Both the position numbers and the translations under genes were made by a program. The notes beneath the pieces were generated by a model that saw only the letters and a list, made by a program, of their open reading frames with translations, did not search any database and was not told where the DNA came from. Shown one piece after another: positions 40,958-50,076 of a stretch of DNA of 64,000 bases. This stretch comes from Treponema medium (GTDB lineage: Bacteria; Spirochaetota; Spirochaetia; Treponematales; Treponemataceae): contig NZ_CP031393.1 in the NCBI RefSeq assembly GCF_017161265.1, positions 310,001 through 374,000 of the forward strand, in the 5' to 3' direction. The stretch's first letter is position 1, and each line of letters opens with the position of its first letter.

Positions 40958-42001
40958 ATGAAAGCTATGGTAGTATCTTTGCCGAAAAAAATCGCCCTAC
41001 TTCTTTGTGTCGCCGTGTTTTATACAACCGGCGCCTCTGCCTATGATTCCGTCAATCCTGAAAGGAATGCAGCCGTTCCGCCGGGACAAATTGAATGGAA
41101 GCCGGTCTTTCCCCGTGCCCTGTTTCTGAATAGACCGGAGATTACTGTGATGGAGACAGGCGGTCTGGCAGGTCCTATTGAGTATCAGGATATTTTAAAA
41201 AACAAGGAGCGAGCGGAGCAGGGGTTGCAATCGGTATTGCTCAATAGCGATGTCTTTGCGCTGTACGGGAAACCCAATGCTCGCACGATGGGGATACTCG
41301 GTCAATATTCGCTTACAGAGATTGAGCCGATTATGAACGAATTCGTTAAACTCTACGATACCGCAAACGGCAATCGAAAAATTATCCCCGCATTTTATAT
41401 CATTTACGGCACCTGCTGGCCTGCCGGTGAAATCGGTATACTCTCTACCACTATTGTAGAGCAGTACATTACCTTTGCGGCGGAGCGGGGCTGGTACGTG
41501 TTCCTCGACCATCAAATCGGCAAGTACTCTGTAGCCGAGGCAACGAAAAAGCTACTTCCGTTCTTAAAATACCCGAATGTCCATCTCGCACTTGATCCCG
41601 AATGGAGAACCACAAAACCGATGAAGGAAATCGGTTCCGTTACTGCGGAGGAAATCAACGAAGCGCAGCAAATTATACAGAATTATATGATTGAGCACGG
41701 TATCGGCGGCAGGCGAATGTTGGTTATCCATCAGTTTAATGCGCGAATGATTAAGCAGCGACAATTAGTAAAAAGCAATTATGAACGGGTGCAACTCATC
41801 CATTGTTCCGACGGTTTTGGATCGCCGAAGTTAAAAAAAGAAACGTATGCGTATAATGCAGCAGCAAAAAATATTCCGCTCAAATCTTTCAAGCTTTTTT
41901 TGAAGCCGATGGTTGAGGGCGCCGGGTATGATATTCCAATTATGAAACCGGAAGAAGTATTTTCGCTTAAACCGCGCCCATATTTGATTATGTATCAATA
42001 A
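40958..42001 (+). CDS. Uncharacterised exported protein (TIM-barrel-like)
   Basis: A 347-residue protein with a signal peptide (KIALLLCVAVFYTTGASA, cleavage before YDS), so probably periplasmic or surface-exposed. The body reads like a beta/alpha barrel: IIPAFYIIYGTCWPAGEIG, GWYVFLDHQIGKYSV, NVHLALDPEWRTTKPM, and RRMLVIHQFNARMI. Several Asp/Glu/His residues in those strands (LDHQ, LDPEWR, VIHQF) could form an active site. I do not recognise a named family. The start at 40958 or 40967 is undecided; neither has a strong ribosome site. Confidence 0.65.
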   Translation: MKAMVVSLPKKIALLLCVAVFYTTGASAYDSVNPERNAAVPPGQIEWKPVFPRALFLNRPEITVMETGGLAGPIEYQDILKNKERAEQGLQSVLLNSDVFALYGKPNARTMGILGQYSLTEIEPIMNEFVKLYDTANGNRKIIPAFYIIYGTCWPAGEIGILSTTIVEQYITFAAERGWYVFLDHQIGKYSVAEATKKLLPFLKYPNVHLALDPEWRTTKPMKEIGSVTAEEINEAQQIIQNYMIEHGIGGRRMLVIHQFNARMIKQRQLVKSNYERVQLIHCSDGFGSPKLKKETYAYNAAAKNIPLKSFKLFLKPMVEGAGYDIPIMKPEEVFSLKPRPYLIMYQ

Positions 42002-42070
42002 ATTGATTGGAGATAAAAAAAGAAAGTTTCACCGTATATCCGCAACCTGATGGCTGCGGATAAAGAGCGT

Positions 42071-42416
42071 TGGAGATGGGGGGAATTGAACCCCCGTCCT
42101 AAAAAGAGACACAGGAGCGTCTACAGGTTTATCGGCGCGAGGTGATTGTCGGGATCCGGTGTCAGCGCCGAAAGCGTCGAATCCGTATTGCGGGAAGTGT
42201 CCTTTCTACCGTCCGCATCCGGTAAAAAGCAAGCTCCGAGTAGCGTCGGAACTCTACCTCGCTCGGAAGCAACACTCGGTAGGTTCCGCGATTACGCAGC
42301 TAATGCGTAGTCGGAACTGTCATTGTTGGCAGTTATAAAGTTTGCCGCTTTTTAGGAGCACGGCTCTCCACCTGCAACTCAAGCCTCTGCTTCCTAGTCG
42401 AAACCGGAACATCCCC
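42071..42416 (-). ncRNA. ssrA: Transfer-messenger RNA
   Basis: Mature 5' end GGGGATG pairs with CATCTCC at the 3' end (acceptor); the T-arm has GGGGGTTCAATTCCCCC. The tag frame at 42292-42330 (minus) encodes ANNDSSDYALAA followed by TAA, close to other Treponema tags ending in DYALAA. CCA is not encoded. Its promoter is at 42433-42461. Confidence 0.95.
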
Positions 42417-42432
42417 GGGCTTAATCTAATTG

Positions 42433-42461
42433 AATATACGGATTTACGCTTCTCCTGTCAA
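42433..42461 (-). promoter_or_regulatory. Promoter of ssrA (tmRNA)
   Basis: On the minus strand TTGACA (42461-42456) and TATATT (42438-42433) are 17 bases apart. The mature tmRNA begins 16 bases after the -10 box, leaving room for a short processed leader. Confidence 0.75.
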
Positions 42462-42470
42462 GTCGATTGA

Positions 42471-42499
42471 TTGACATATTAGATATTCGTTTGTATATT
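42471..42499 (+). promoter_or_regulatory. Promoter of Bax-inhibitor-1 gene (leaderless)
   Basis: TTGACA (42471-42476), 17 bases, TATATT (42494-42499) preceded by TG. The predicted transcription start falls on or next to the ATG at 42506. It is back to back with the ssrA promoter, the two -35 boxes being 9 bases apart. Confidence 0.7.
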
Positions 42500-42505
42500 A
42501 AGAGC

Positions 42506-43207
42506 ATGAACACATCAACTGACAACATTTCATTGCAGCAAGCAAATGAAAAAATCACTCAGCGGTTTATCACCGCCGTATACGGATGGATGGTTGCAGC
42601 TTTAGCAATCAGTGGAATTGCAGCTTTTGCGGTATTCAATAGCGAAACACTTCTCTATTTTATCTTTGGAAGCCGCTTTACCTTCATGGGATTGATCCTC
42701 GCAGAATTTGCACTTGTCATTATTTTGTCAGCAGGTATCAGAAAGATGAGTTTTCCGGTTGCAGCGGCTTCTTTTGTTATCTACTCAATTGTTAACGGAC
42801 TGACCCTCTCGTCGGTACTCTTTGTATATACCAGTACTTCTATTGTCCGTATCTTCGTAATAACAGCATTGATGTTCGGCGCAATGAGTGTTTACGGTGC
42901 CACGACAAAAAACAATCTGCAATCGGCGGGTAAGTACCTGATGATGGCTGTTATCGGACTGATAATTGCGTCGCTTGTTAATCTATTTATGCGTTCTTCA
43001 TCGCTTGATTGGCTGATTTCTTTTGTAACGGTCGGTGTATTTACCGGATTAACCGCTTATGATACTCAAAAGATTACAGAAGCAGCTCGCTATGCACAGG
43101 ATAATGAAAACTTTAAGAAAGTTGCGATTATCGGCGCATTAGAACTGTATCTTGACTTTGTAAATATCTTCTTATCTCTTCTCCGCTTATTCGGCAAAAG
43201 AAGATAA
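42506..43207 (+). CDS. Bax inhibitor-1/YccA family membrane protein
   Basis: A 233-residue protein with seven predicted helices and the family hallmarks: VYGWMVAALAISG, IYSIVNGLTLSSV, GALELYLDFVNIFLSLLRLFG at the C-terminus, and the conserved TAYDTQKI. These proteins are linked to Ca2+ leak and membrane-protein quality control. I start at the ATG at 42506, which lies 7 bases after a consensus -10 box, so the mRNA is probably leaderless; a start at 42467 would include the promoter. Confidence 0.88.
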   Translation: MNTSTDNISLQQANEKITQRFITAVYGWMVAALAISGIAAFAVFNSETLLYFIFGSRFTFMGLILAEFALVIILSAGIRKMSFPVAAASFVIYSIVNGLTLSSVLFVYTSTSIVRIFVITALMFGAMSVYGATTKNNLQSAGKYLMMAVIGLIIASLVNLFMRSSSLDWLISFVTVGVFTGLTAYDTQKITEAARYAQDNENFKKVAIIGALELYLDFVNIFLSLLRLFGKRR

Positions 43208-43246
43208 CTTTTATTTAAAAGTACAGAATTATAAACATCACTCATT

Positions 43247-44299
43247 ATGGAAAGAAAACGAATTTTAACAGGTGACCGCCCTACAGGGAACCTTCATCTG
43301 GGGCATTATGTCGGCTCGATTAGGAATCGTGTACGGCTTCAAGAAGAATTTGAATGCTTTTTTATTATTGCGGACTTGCATACACTAACGACAAAGCCCG
43401 AAAAACACTATATCGATGAGCTTGCCGATAATGTACGGCAAATGGCACTGGATTATTTAGCTTGCGGAATCGATCCTGAAAAATCGGTTATTTATCTGCA
43501 ATCGGCGGTACCGGAAGTTTGCGAGCTGAACCTCTTTTTTGCCGATCTTGTTACCGTACCGCGGTTGCAGCGTATTCCTTCTATAAAAGATATGGCAAAG
43601 GCAGCGCATCTTTCCGAATTACCGCTTGGACTCCTCGGCTATCCTGTGCTGCAAGCTGCCGATATCTTGCTCCCCCGTGCGAATCTGGTACCGGTCGGCA
43701 AGGACAACGAAAGCCATGTTGAATTGACGCGGGAAATCGCAAAGCGGTTTAACTATATGTACGGTGATGTATTTCCGTTGCCGGAGGTTATGGTAAGCGA
43801 CTGCGGCTCGCTTGTTGGGACGGACGGGCAGGCTAAGATGTCGAAGAGCCTCGGCAATGCGATATTCCTCTGCGATGATGAAAAAACGGTGGTAAAAAAG
43901 GTACGCAGTATGTACACCGATCCCAACCGAACCAGTGCCGATATTCCGGGTACTGTGGAAGGGAATCCGGTGTTCATCTACCATGATGCCTTTAATCCAA
44001 ACAAAGCAGAAATTGAAGATTTAAAAGAACGCTACCGGAAGGGAAAGGTCGGCGATGTCGAAGTAAAGGATAAACTCGCAGCCGCCATCAATACTTTCCT
44101 TGAACCTATTAGAGAACGGCGTGCGATGTATGCATCCAAGCGAGGCTTCATCGACGAGATTATTTACAACGGTACGATGAAGATGCGAGCGGAAGCCGCA
44201 CAAACCCTTAAAATCGTAAAAAAAGCAATGGGTGTTTCCGGCGTCTGGAATAAAATTTCCCGAAAAGCGGAAGAAGTACAGAAAAAAGCGAGTGGCTAA
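43247..44299 (+). CDS. trpS: Tryptophanyl-tRNA synthetase
   Basis: A 350-residue class I synthetase charging tRNA-Trp. HIGH-type motif [11 protein letters not shown] (14-24), [33 protein letters not shown], and KMSKS in [16 protein letters not shown]. Normal length. RBS not strong; starts 39 bases after the preceding gene and is probably read from the same promoter. A hairpin terminator follows. Confidence 0.96.
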   Translation: MERKRILTGDRPTGNLHLGHYVGSIRNRVRLQEEFECFFIIADLHTLTTKPEKHYIDELADNVRQMALDYLACGIDPEKSVIYLQSAVPEVCELNLFFADLVTVPRLQRIPSIKDMAKAAHLSELPLGLLGYPVLQAADILLPRANLVPVGKDNESHVELTREIAKRFNYMYGDVFPLPEVMVSDCGSLVGTDGQAKMSKSLGNAIFLCDDEKTVVKKVRSMYTDPNRTSADIPGTVEGNPVFIYHDAFNPNKAEIEDLKERYRKGKVGDVEVKDKLAAAINTFLEPIRERRAMYASKRGFIDEIIYNGTMKMRAEAAQTLKIVKKAMGVSGVWNKISRKAEEVQKKASG

Positions 44300-44326
44300 A
44301 GTTCTGTTTTAAACTCTCCGTATGAA

Positions 44327-44369
44327 TAAAAAAGCCGGTGTATGGATAACCATATACCGGCTTTTTTTT
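44327..44369. terminator. Bidirectional terminator between trpS and hppA
   Basis: AAGCCGGTGTATGG and CCATATACCGGCTT arms with an A-run before and a T-run after. It serves both convergent genes. Confidence 0.85.
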
Positions 44370-44426
44370 GCCCTGCGGCTTACACCCATTGGAGCGTATT
44401 GTCGCAAGCTTTATACAAGGTTTCTT

Positions 44427-46508
44427 TTATAAGCCCCAGAAGGTTTTCAGCATCGGCGCAATAACCAATGAGACCATCGACATCAGCTTTATCAAAATAT
44501 TGATCGAGGGACCGGCGGTATCTTTGAAGGGATCTCCGACCGTATCACCGACAACAGCAGCCTTGTGCGCTTCCGAACCTTTCCCTGCGCCACTGCCCGA
44601 TTCAATCATTTTCTTTGCGTTATCCCATGCACCGCCCGAATTTGCCATAAAGATAGCGAGTACAACGCCGGAGCCGGTAACGCCGGTTAATAACCCGATA
44701 AGCATCGCCGGACCGCCGACGAAGCCGACTAAAATCGGTGTGATAATGGCGACAAGACCGGGGATAACCATTTCACGGATAGCTGCCTGTGTGCTGATGT
44801 CTACGCAACGCTTATAGTCCGGCTTTTCGGTGTTGTTCAAAATGCCGGGCTTGTTTTTAAACTGACTGCGTACTTCTTCAATCATCTTGTACGCGGCTTT
44901 ACCGACTGCGGACATCGCCATAGCGGAGAACAGGAACGGCACCGCAACGCCCAGCAGAATACCGGTCAAAACGGGGATATTCGTAATATCGACGATATCG
45001 ACACCGGTATGCTCTTTAAACGAGGTGAAAAGGATGATAGCGGTTAATGCTGCGGAACCGATAGCAAACCCCTTTCCGATTGCAGCAGTGGTGTTTCCGA
45101 CGGCGTCGAGGCTGTCGGTAATTTCACGCACTTCGCCGGGGAATTCCGCCATTTGAGCAAGACCGCCTGCGTTATCAGCGATGGGGCCGTAAGCATCAAC
45201 GGCAAGCTGGATGCCGAGCGTAACCAACATACCGACTGCGGCGATACCGACACCGTAGAGGCCTGCCAAGCTAAAGCTGCCCCAGATTGCCGCTCCGATC
45301 AATACGATAGTCGGGAAAGCGCTCCGCATACCGACGCCGAGACCGGTAATAATCGTTGTTGCAGCGCCTGTTTCACACGAATTCATAATCGAAACAACCG
45401 GCTTTTTGCCCGTACCGGTATAGTACTCGGTTAAAAGCCCGATAAGAACGCCGGAGGCAAGACCGGTAATCGTTGCGCCAAAGATATGGTACATACCGGC
45501 ATTCCCGTTAAATGTTTCCTCGCCAATGAAGAACTTCAATACGATAAATAAGAATACGGTCGCCAAAATTGCCGCGCCGAAAGTACCGGCGTTCAAGGCT
45601 TTTTGAGGGTCGCTTCCCGGCTTTGCACGTACAAATATCGTTCCGATTAAAGATGCAACAATACCTAAAACCGCAATCAACAGCGGCAATACCATGAGTT
45701 TTAATTTTAGGTCATCGGAGGCGGCAACGGTTAAACCGAGAATCATAGCTCCAATCAACGAACCAACAAAGGATTCAAAGAGGTCGGCGCCCATACCTGC
45801 AACGTCGCCGACATTATCGCCGACGTTGTCTGCAATAGTGGCAGGGTTGCGGGGGTCGTCTTCGGGGATATTTTTTTCTACCTTGCCAACCAAGTCTGCG
45901 CCGACGTCTGCCGCTTTGGTAAAGATACCGCCGCCGACACGGGAGAAAAGCGCAACCGAAGATGCACCAAGCGAAAAGGCGGTGCCGAGCGGCAGCGTGA
46001 TATTATAAAAGACTTCGATTGACGTTCCATACGACAGGGACGAGACCAGCATTACAATAAAAAATCCGAACAATGCAAGACCGACAACGCTCATACCCAT
46101 AACGCTGCCGCCGGAGAATGCAACCTTTAACGCAGGGGTAAGACCGCCGTTTTTTGCCGCCTGCGCGGTGCGCGCATTTGCTGCGGTTGCAACCTTCATG
46201 CCGATAAATCCTGCCAGCAGGGACACTGCTGCACCCAATACAAAAGTAAGCGCTTCTATCTTTAAAGCACCTTTATTTCCGGCAGCCAAAAACAAAGCAA
46301 CCGCTGCAATAAAAGGCACCAACGCCTTGTATTCACGGTTCAAAAAAGCCATTGCTCCTTCCGAGATATAACCGCTGATACGCCGCAAGTCATCGTTCTC
46401 TACCGGCTGCCGGTTAATCCAGCGCGTTTTTGCAAAGGCATACAGCAACGCTGCAATGCTTCCCGCAAGAACAAGCGCCAATACGGAATACACAAGATTA
46501 GTCATCAT
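44427..46508 (-). CDS. hppA: Membrane-bound pyrophosphatase (K+-dependent type)
   Basis: A 693-residue pump with about 16 helices coupling pyrophosphate hydrolysis to H+ or Na+ export. Catalytic motifs: [45 protein letters not shown], and [21 protein letters not shown]. In the [10 protein letters not shown] segment an Ala stands where K+-independent enzymes have Lys, so it should need K+. Na+ versus H+ specificity cannot be settled by eye. Located in the inner membrane. Confidence 0.94.
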   Translation of the reverse strand: MMTNLVYSVLALVLAGSIAALLYAFAKTRWINRQPVENDDLRRISGYISEGAMAFLNREYKALVPFIAAVALFLAAGNKGALKIEALTFVLGAAVSLLAGFIGMKVATAANARTAQAAKNGGLTPALKVAFSGGSVMGMSVVGLALFGFFIVMLVSSLSYGTSIEVFYNITLPLGTAFSLGASSVALFSRVGGGIFTKAADVGADLVGKVEKNIPEDDPRNPATIADNVGDNVGDVAGMGADLFESFVGSLIGAMILGLTVAASDDLKLKLMVLPLLIAVLGIVASLIGTIFVRAKPGSDPQKALNAGTFGAAILATVFLFIVLKFFIGEETFNGNAGMYHIFGATITGLASGVLIGLLTEYYTGTGKKPVVSIMNSCETGAATTIITGLGVGMRSAFPTIVLIGAAIWGSFSLAGLYGVGIAAVGMLVTLGIQLAVDAYGPIADNAGGLAQMAEFPGEVREITDSLDAVGNTTAAIGKGFAIGSAALTAIILFTSFKEHTGVDIVDITNIPVLTGILLGVAVPFLFSAMAMSAVGKAAYKMIEEVRSQFKNKPGILNNTEKPDYKRCVDISTQAAIREMVIPGLVAIITPILVGFVGGPAMLIGLLTGVTGSGVVLAIFMANSGGAWDNAKKMIESGSGAGKGSEAHKAAVVGDTVGDPFKDTAGPSINILIKLMSMVSLVIAPMLKTFWGL

Positions 46509-46567
46509 ACTATTACTCCTCTCAATACTTTTTCCTCTTGTATAAAGTTTTTATAGAAGATTCTATT

Positions 46568-46710
46568 GGGCATCTCTAAAAACTCGGTTAGATTTTTAGA
46601 GATGCCCGACGAGTTTTAATTTAAGTCTTTATATCATAATGACTTAAATTAAAACATCGCAACTTAAATCTAAGGAAAACCTCCCAAAACTGAAGTTTTT
46701 AGAGGTTCTC
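46568..46710. repeat. Triple-hairpin intergenic repeat, copy 1
   Basis: Three hairpins in a row: GGGCATCTCTAAAAA/TTTTTAGAGATGCCC, an AATTTAAGTC/GACTTAAATT pair, and AACCTC/GAGGTT with TTTTTAGAGG. Copy 2 at 59786-59926 is alike across its whole length. It fills much of the 354-base gap between hppA and the divergent phosphoesterase gene; the rest of the gap shows no gene. Confidence 0.85.
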
Positions 46711-46862
46711 TATTGCAATTTATAACCACTGTTGCAGTGGTATGTCCAAAGTGTTTTTTATTGGACTAATTCTATATTTTAATACATGAAATATGTTTTT
46801 TCAAGCCCGATTTTGTAGCCATTTTGCGTTTCGTGCTCTATATAAGAGCCGGAGGTTAAACC

Positions 46863-47912
46863 ATGAAACTCAAACGATTGTTGTTTCCATTCTTTGCCTG
46901 TATTGCCGCGGGGGTTTTCTTTCTACAATGCACACGGTGCACTCCGCTCACGGATACGCAGTTTAAGGAGCCTATTACGCTTGTTACGTATAACACGCAG
47001 ACATTCTTTGACGCCGTAGAAGATGGTACCGAGTTTAAAGAATACAAAGGGAGCAAATCCCGATGGACCGATCAAAAGTATCGGGCACGTCTCGAACGGC
47101 TTAAAGGTACCATGTTCGCGGCAGGAGAAAAGCTGACCGGAAAAAAAGACCGGCTGCCCGATATTGCGGTCTTGCAAGAGGTTGAAAATAGCCGCGTGAT
47201 TGAAGACTTTTGTAAACAACTGCCGAGCGGGGAAAATTATCCTTATGCAGTGTGTCCGCCGCGTTCGGAGAAAGGCGCCTTTACTACCGTAATCTTGAGT
47301 AAGTATCCCATTGAACAATACTTTGTACACCGGCTTTATACCGAGCAAAAGAACTCACTTCGTCCTCTGACGGAAGCGGTATTGAATACGGGAAGCAAAG
47401 ATAAACCGCAGTTATTAACCGTATTTGCAGCACATTGGAAGTCAAAAACCGGCAGTTCCGACAGTGCGGCTGTCCGCGCTCAACAAGAAGCTCAGCTGAT
47501 AAAGAAAATTCAAGAACATAGAGAAAAAAATCCGCACATTCCCTTTGTTGTATGCGGAGATTTTAATCAGACCCTTGAAGAATTTAATCAGCTGAATGAT
47601 TTTCCGGTATGTTGGGATATAGAGGGTTATAGAGCCGAGTGTGAAGAAGGTACGCAGCCGGACGGCAGCTATTACTTTAAGAATTCGTGGGAGAAAATCG
47701 ATCATATTTTCTACGAGAGCAGCGCGGACGGTTATGAGGATTTAGAAACAGCCTCGGATGCCGGAACGGCTTATATCGAACCGCTGCTGTTTTTCGTACT
47801 GTATGAACCGCCGCTTATTGAGGATGGTAAGCCGGTCAGGTACAATGTACTGACCGGCGAAGGATATTCCGACCATTTACCGCTCGGCTTTCGTTTTGAA
47901 ATACGCGACTAG
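46863..47912 (+). CDS. Exported endonuclease/exonuclease/phosphatase (EEP) protein
   Basis: A 349-residue EEP-fold phosphoesterase with an N-terminal signal ending in FFLQCTRC, possibly a lipobox. Motifs: VTYNTQTFFDAV, AVLQEVEN (metal Glu), FAAHWKSK (His), FVVCGDFNQT (Asp/Asn), and GYSDHLPLGF (Asp-His). The family includes nucleases and sphingomyelinases; an exported form could act on extracellular DNA or host lipids, but the substrate is not visible. RBS CGGAGG precedes the ATG. Confidence 0.82.
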   Translation: MKLKRLLFPFFACIAAGVFFLQCTRCTPLTDTQFKEPITLVTYNTQTFFDAVEDGTEFKEYKGSKSRWTDQKYRARLERLKGTMFAAGEKLTGKKDRLPDIAVLQEVENSRVIEDFCKQLPSGENYPYAVCPPRSEKGAFTTVILSKYPIEQYFVHRLYTEQKNSLRPLTEAVLNTGSKDKPQLLTVFAAHWKSKTGSSDSAAVRAQQEAQLIKKIQEHREKNPHIPFVVCGDFNQTLEEFNQLNDFPVCWDIEGYRAECEEGTQPDGSYYFKNSWEKIDHIFYESSADGYEDLETASDAGTAYIEPLLFFVLYEPPLIEDGKPVRYNVLTGEGYSDHLPLGFRFEIRD

Positions 47913-47925
47913 AAAAGAGAAATAA

Positions 47926-47972
47926 GCTTGCGGATTGTCCGGGTATCGGTTATTCCCCGATTGTCCGCAAGC
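47926..47972 (+). terminator. Hairpin after EEP gene
   Basis: GCTTGCGGA and TCCGCAAGC pair, with an inner CGGG/CCCG stem. No strong T-run follows, so termination may be partial. Confidence 0.45.
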
Positions 47973-48076
47973 AATTCATCCCGCGGTATTTGTATTGATA
48001 AAAGCTATCGGCAAGGGCTTTACGGTTCCGGTTTTAACCGGTATGCTATATAACGATTGGCAAGGGGGATGCTTCT

Positions 48077-48820
48077 ATGCGCACTAAACAACCTATAGAA
48101 GAAATACGGCATTTTATCTATACCCAAACCCTCATAAAAAAATCCCGGCTTGTGGCTATTATCATGCTACCCGTTACGACTGCCGTCATTGTATTGCAGT
48201 ATATTTCCGTCCTTCCGTCAGATAGGTTGATCAGATTATCCAATATTTTATGTGCGGTTATTCTCGGTTATATCGTAATCAAACCCCGCTTCATCATCCT
48301 GTATACGTTTCCGTGTTTGATTGCAGGATTGGTCAATATTTATCATGGCGGCAATTTGCTCGGACTTTCTTTATATCTGGCGGGATTACTCATTCTATTA
48401 AAAACGAATTTCTTTAAAACATATATTTGGTATAAAGTTAGTGTGTTGAGCGGCGGCTTTGCAGCCGTTTTAATTACCCAGTGGTTTCGGCATGGACGCA
48501 CCGCTTTTATGCTTTCTTTGCTGCATATCGGGCTTGGGCTCGGTGTAGCAGGCGGTCTTTTTATCCTGTTTGCAGATGATTTAAAACACTATTATACACG
48601 AAAAACTCCCATCCGCGTATCTTCACTCCGGTTAACCGAGCGGCAACACCAATGCCTCTGCTTAGCGGCGGAGGGTATTACCTTCAAACAAATCGGCGAA
48701 AGACTTTGTATTTCGGAATCGGTTATAAAAAAAGAAATGACCGAAATTTACAAAGAGTTGAACGTTGCGAATTACCACGCTTTCCTCATTTTTATGCAGC
48801 AGCATGAACTGATTAAATAA
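48077..48820 (+). CDS. Membrane-anchored LuxR-type regulator
   Basis: A 247-residue protein with about five membrane helices in the first 175 residues, then a LuxR/FixJ helix-turn-helix: LRLTERQHQCLCLAAEGITFKQIGERLCISESVIKKEMTEIY. DNA binding by a membrane-tethered regulator suggests sensing of a membrane or envelope signal. It immediately precedes the exported lipoprotein gene cluster, which it may control; that link is inference. RBS GGGGGAT precedes the ATG. Confidence 0.78.
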   Translation: MRTKQPIEEIRHFIYTQTLIKKSRLVAIIMLPVTTAVIVLQYISVLPSDRLIRLSNILCAVILGYIVIKPRFIILYTFPCLIAGLVNIYHGGNLLGLSLYLAGLLILLKTNFFKTYIWYKVSVLSGGFAAVLITQWFRHGRTAFMLSLLHIGLGLGVAGGLFILFADDLKHYYTRKTPIRVSSLRLTERQHQCLCLAAEGITFKQIGERLCISESVIKKEMTEIYKELNVANYHAFLIFMQQHELIK

Positions 48821-48870
48821 GGTCATGAAGACAAACACGTCAGACCGTTTTTTAAACAACCCCGAAAAAA

Positions 48871-48908
48871 GAGAACCGAAAGTTCTTTTTTGAGAACTTC
48901 GGTTCTTT
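48871..48908 (+). terminator. Terminator after LuxR-type gene
   Basis: AGAACCGAAAGTTC and GAACTTCGGTTCT pair around a T-run, followed by TTCTTTAT. It separates the regulator gene from the lipoprotein operon. Confidence 0.6.
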
Positions 48909-49072
48909 ATGGAATCTCAACTTGACGGCAGAGAAAAGCTCCCTTACGCTTGAAGTATAGAGAAACGGAAATACCGGTCAACTTATCGTTTGAACGGCAA
49001 GTGTCTTCTAAGAACAAGGATTTGTTCGAAAGGCAGTTTGTAAACTGTATGCACAGATGCAAAGGAGTGATT

Positions 49073-50059
49073 ATGCAAAGAAAAGTATCGTATCTTTTTA
49101 TTCTGTCAGCTCTGCTTGCAGCAGCGGCTTGCAAAAATTCAGTAGACGGAACATCGCAGCTTTATGAACCGTTTAAAAGTAATCCGGTCACCATTACATG
49201 GAACGGTAAAGCGGACAAAGGTGTTGAAAGCTTTGAGGCGGATGTAGAAGTACATACGCTGAATAACCGTACCGATGTTCATGCGCAACTGCGCGACAAG
49301 TATCGCCTTGCCGTAAAAACCATTGCAGGACGGACATTTATCCGGCTCGACTTTCCCGCGGATGAACTGCACGGCATCGCTGCCCGCTCTATGCTGAGTA
49401 ACGACAGCGAGATGATTATTTTTGACCCGCAAACCGAGGTCATTGAACAGCGTATTGCCCTCGATAATCCGAACGATTCAAGCTTTGATTTTTTAAAGGG
49501 TGAAACAGCCGTTAGCCGCGTCAATCTTAAGATGATTAGAGCGGAAGCTGCCCGACTTGCGTTCGATGTAGACGAAAATGAAGAAACGGGGTTATTGACG
49601 CTTAACCTGCCGCCAAACCTGCTCGGCTCAAATGCCGATGACCGGCTGATTTCTTCACGAGTGAGTTTTGATACGCATACCGATACACTGTATGAAGCGG
49701 AAACCGTTCATATCAGAGAAGACGGCACTAAAATAACCACCAACACCATCGTACTGTATGAGGATAAAGACGGGGAACCGGTTAAGGTCGGTTCGGTAAC
49801 GGAGATTACCTACGATAACCCGAATAAGATTACCGGTATCAGCGAAGACGTTCCGATATACAACAGCGAAGATGATATTCCGAAACTAAGCCAAGCGGAG
49901 CATGCCGCCTTGCAGGAACAAGGCACGGTTGTACCGAATGAGCAGCTTATTTTCGGCGATCCGGGAGATTTAAGCTATAAAGAAACGGTTGTCGAAGTAT
50001 ATCAAGATATCGGAATCAATACGGCGCAGGATACGCTGTTTAAACTGCTGCTGCAGTAA
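49073..50059 (+). CDS. Uncharacterised lipoprotein
   Basis: A 328-residue lipoprotein. Signal: MQRKVSYLFILSALLAAAACKNS with lipobox LAAAAC. The mature part is rich in beta segments and acidic residues (DVDENEETGLLTLNLPPNLLG; ITGISEDVPIYNSEDDIPKL). I start at 49073, where AAAGGAGTG precedes the ATG; a start at 48950 has no ribosome site. No family is recognised. It is the first gene of the lipoprotein cluster; the lipase-like gene follows 17 bases later. Confidence 0.7.
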   Translation: MQRKVSYLFILSALLAAAACKNSVDGTSQLYEPFKSNPVTITWNGKADKGVESFEADVEVHTLNNRTDVHAQLRDKYRLAVKTIAGRTFIRLDFPADELHGIAARSMLSNDSEMIIFDPQTEVIEQRIALDNPNDSSFDFLKGETAVSRVNLKMIRAEAARLAFDVDENEETGLLTLNLPPNLLGSNADDRLISSRVSFDTHTDTLYEAETVHIREDGTKITTNTIVLYEDKDGEPVKVGSVTEITYDNPNKITGISEDVPIYNSEDDIPKLSQAEHAALQEQGTVVPNEQLIFGDPGDLSYKETVVEVYQDIGINTAQDTLFKLLLQ

Positions 50060-50076
50060 ATAAAGGAGGCAGAGCA

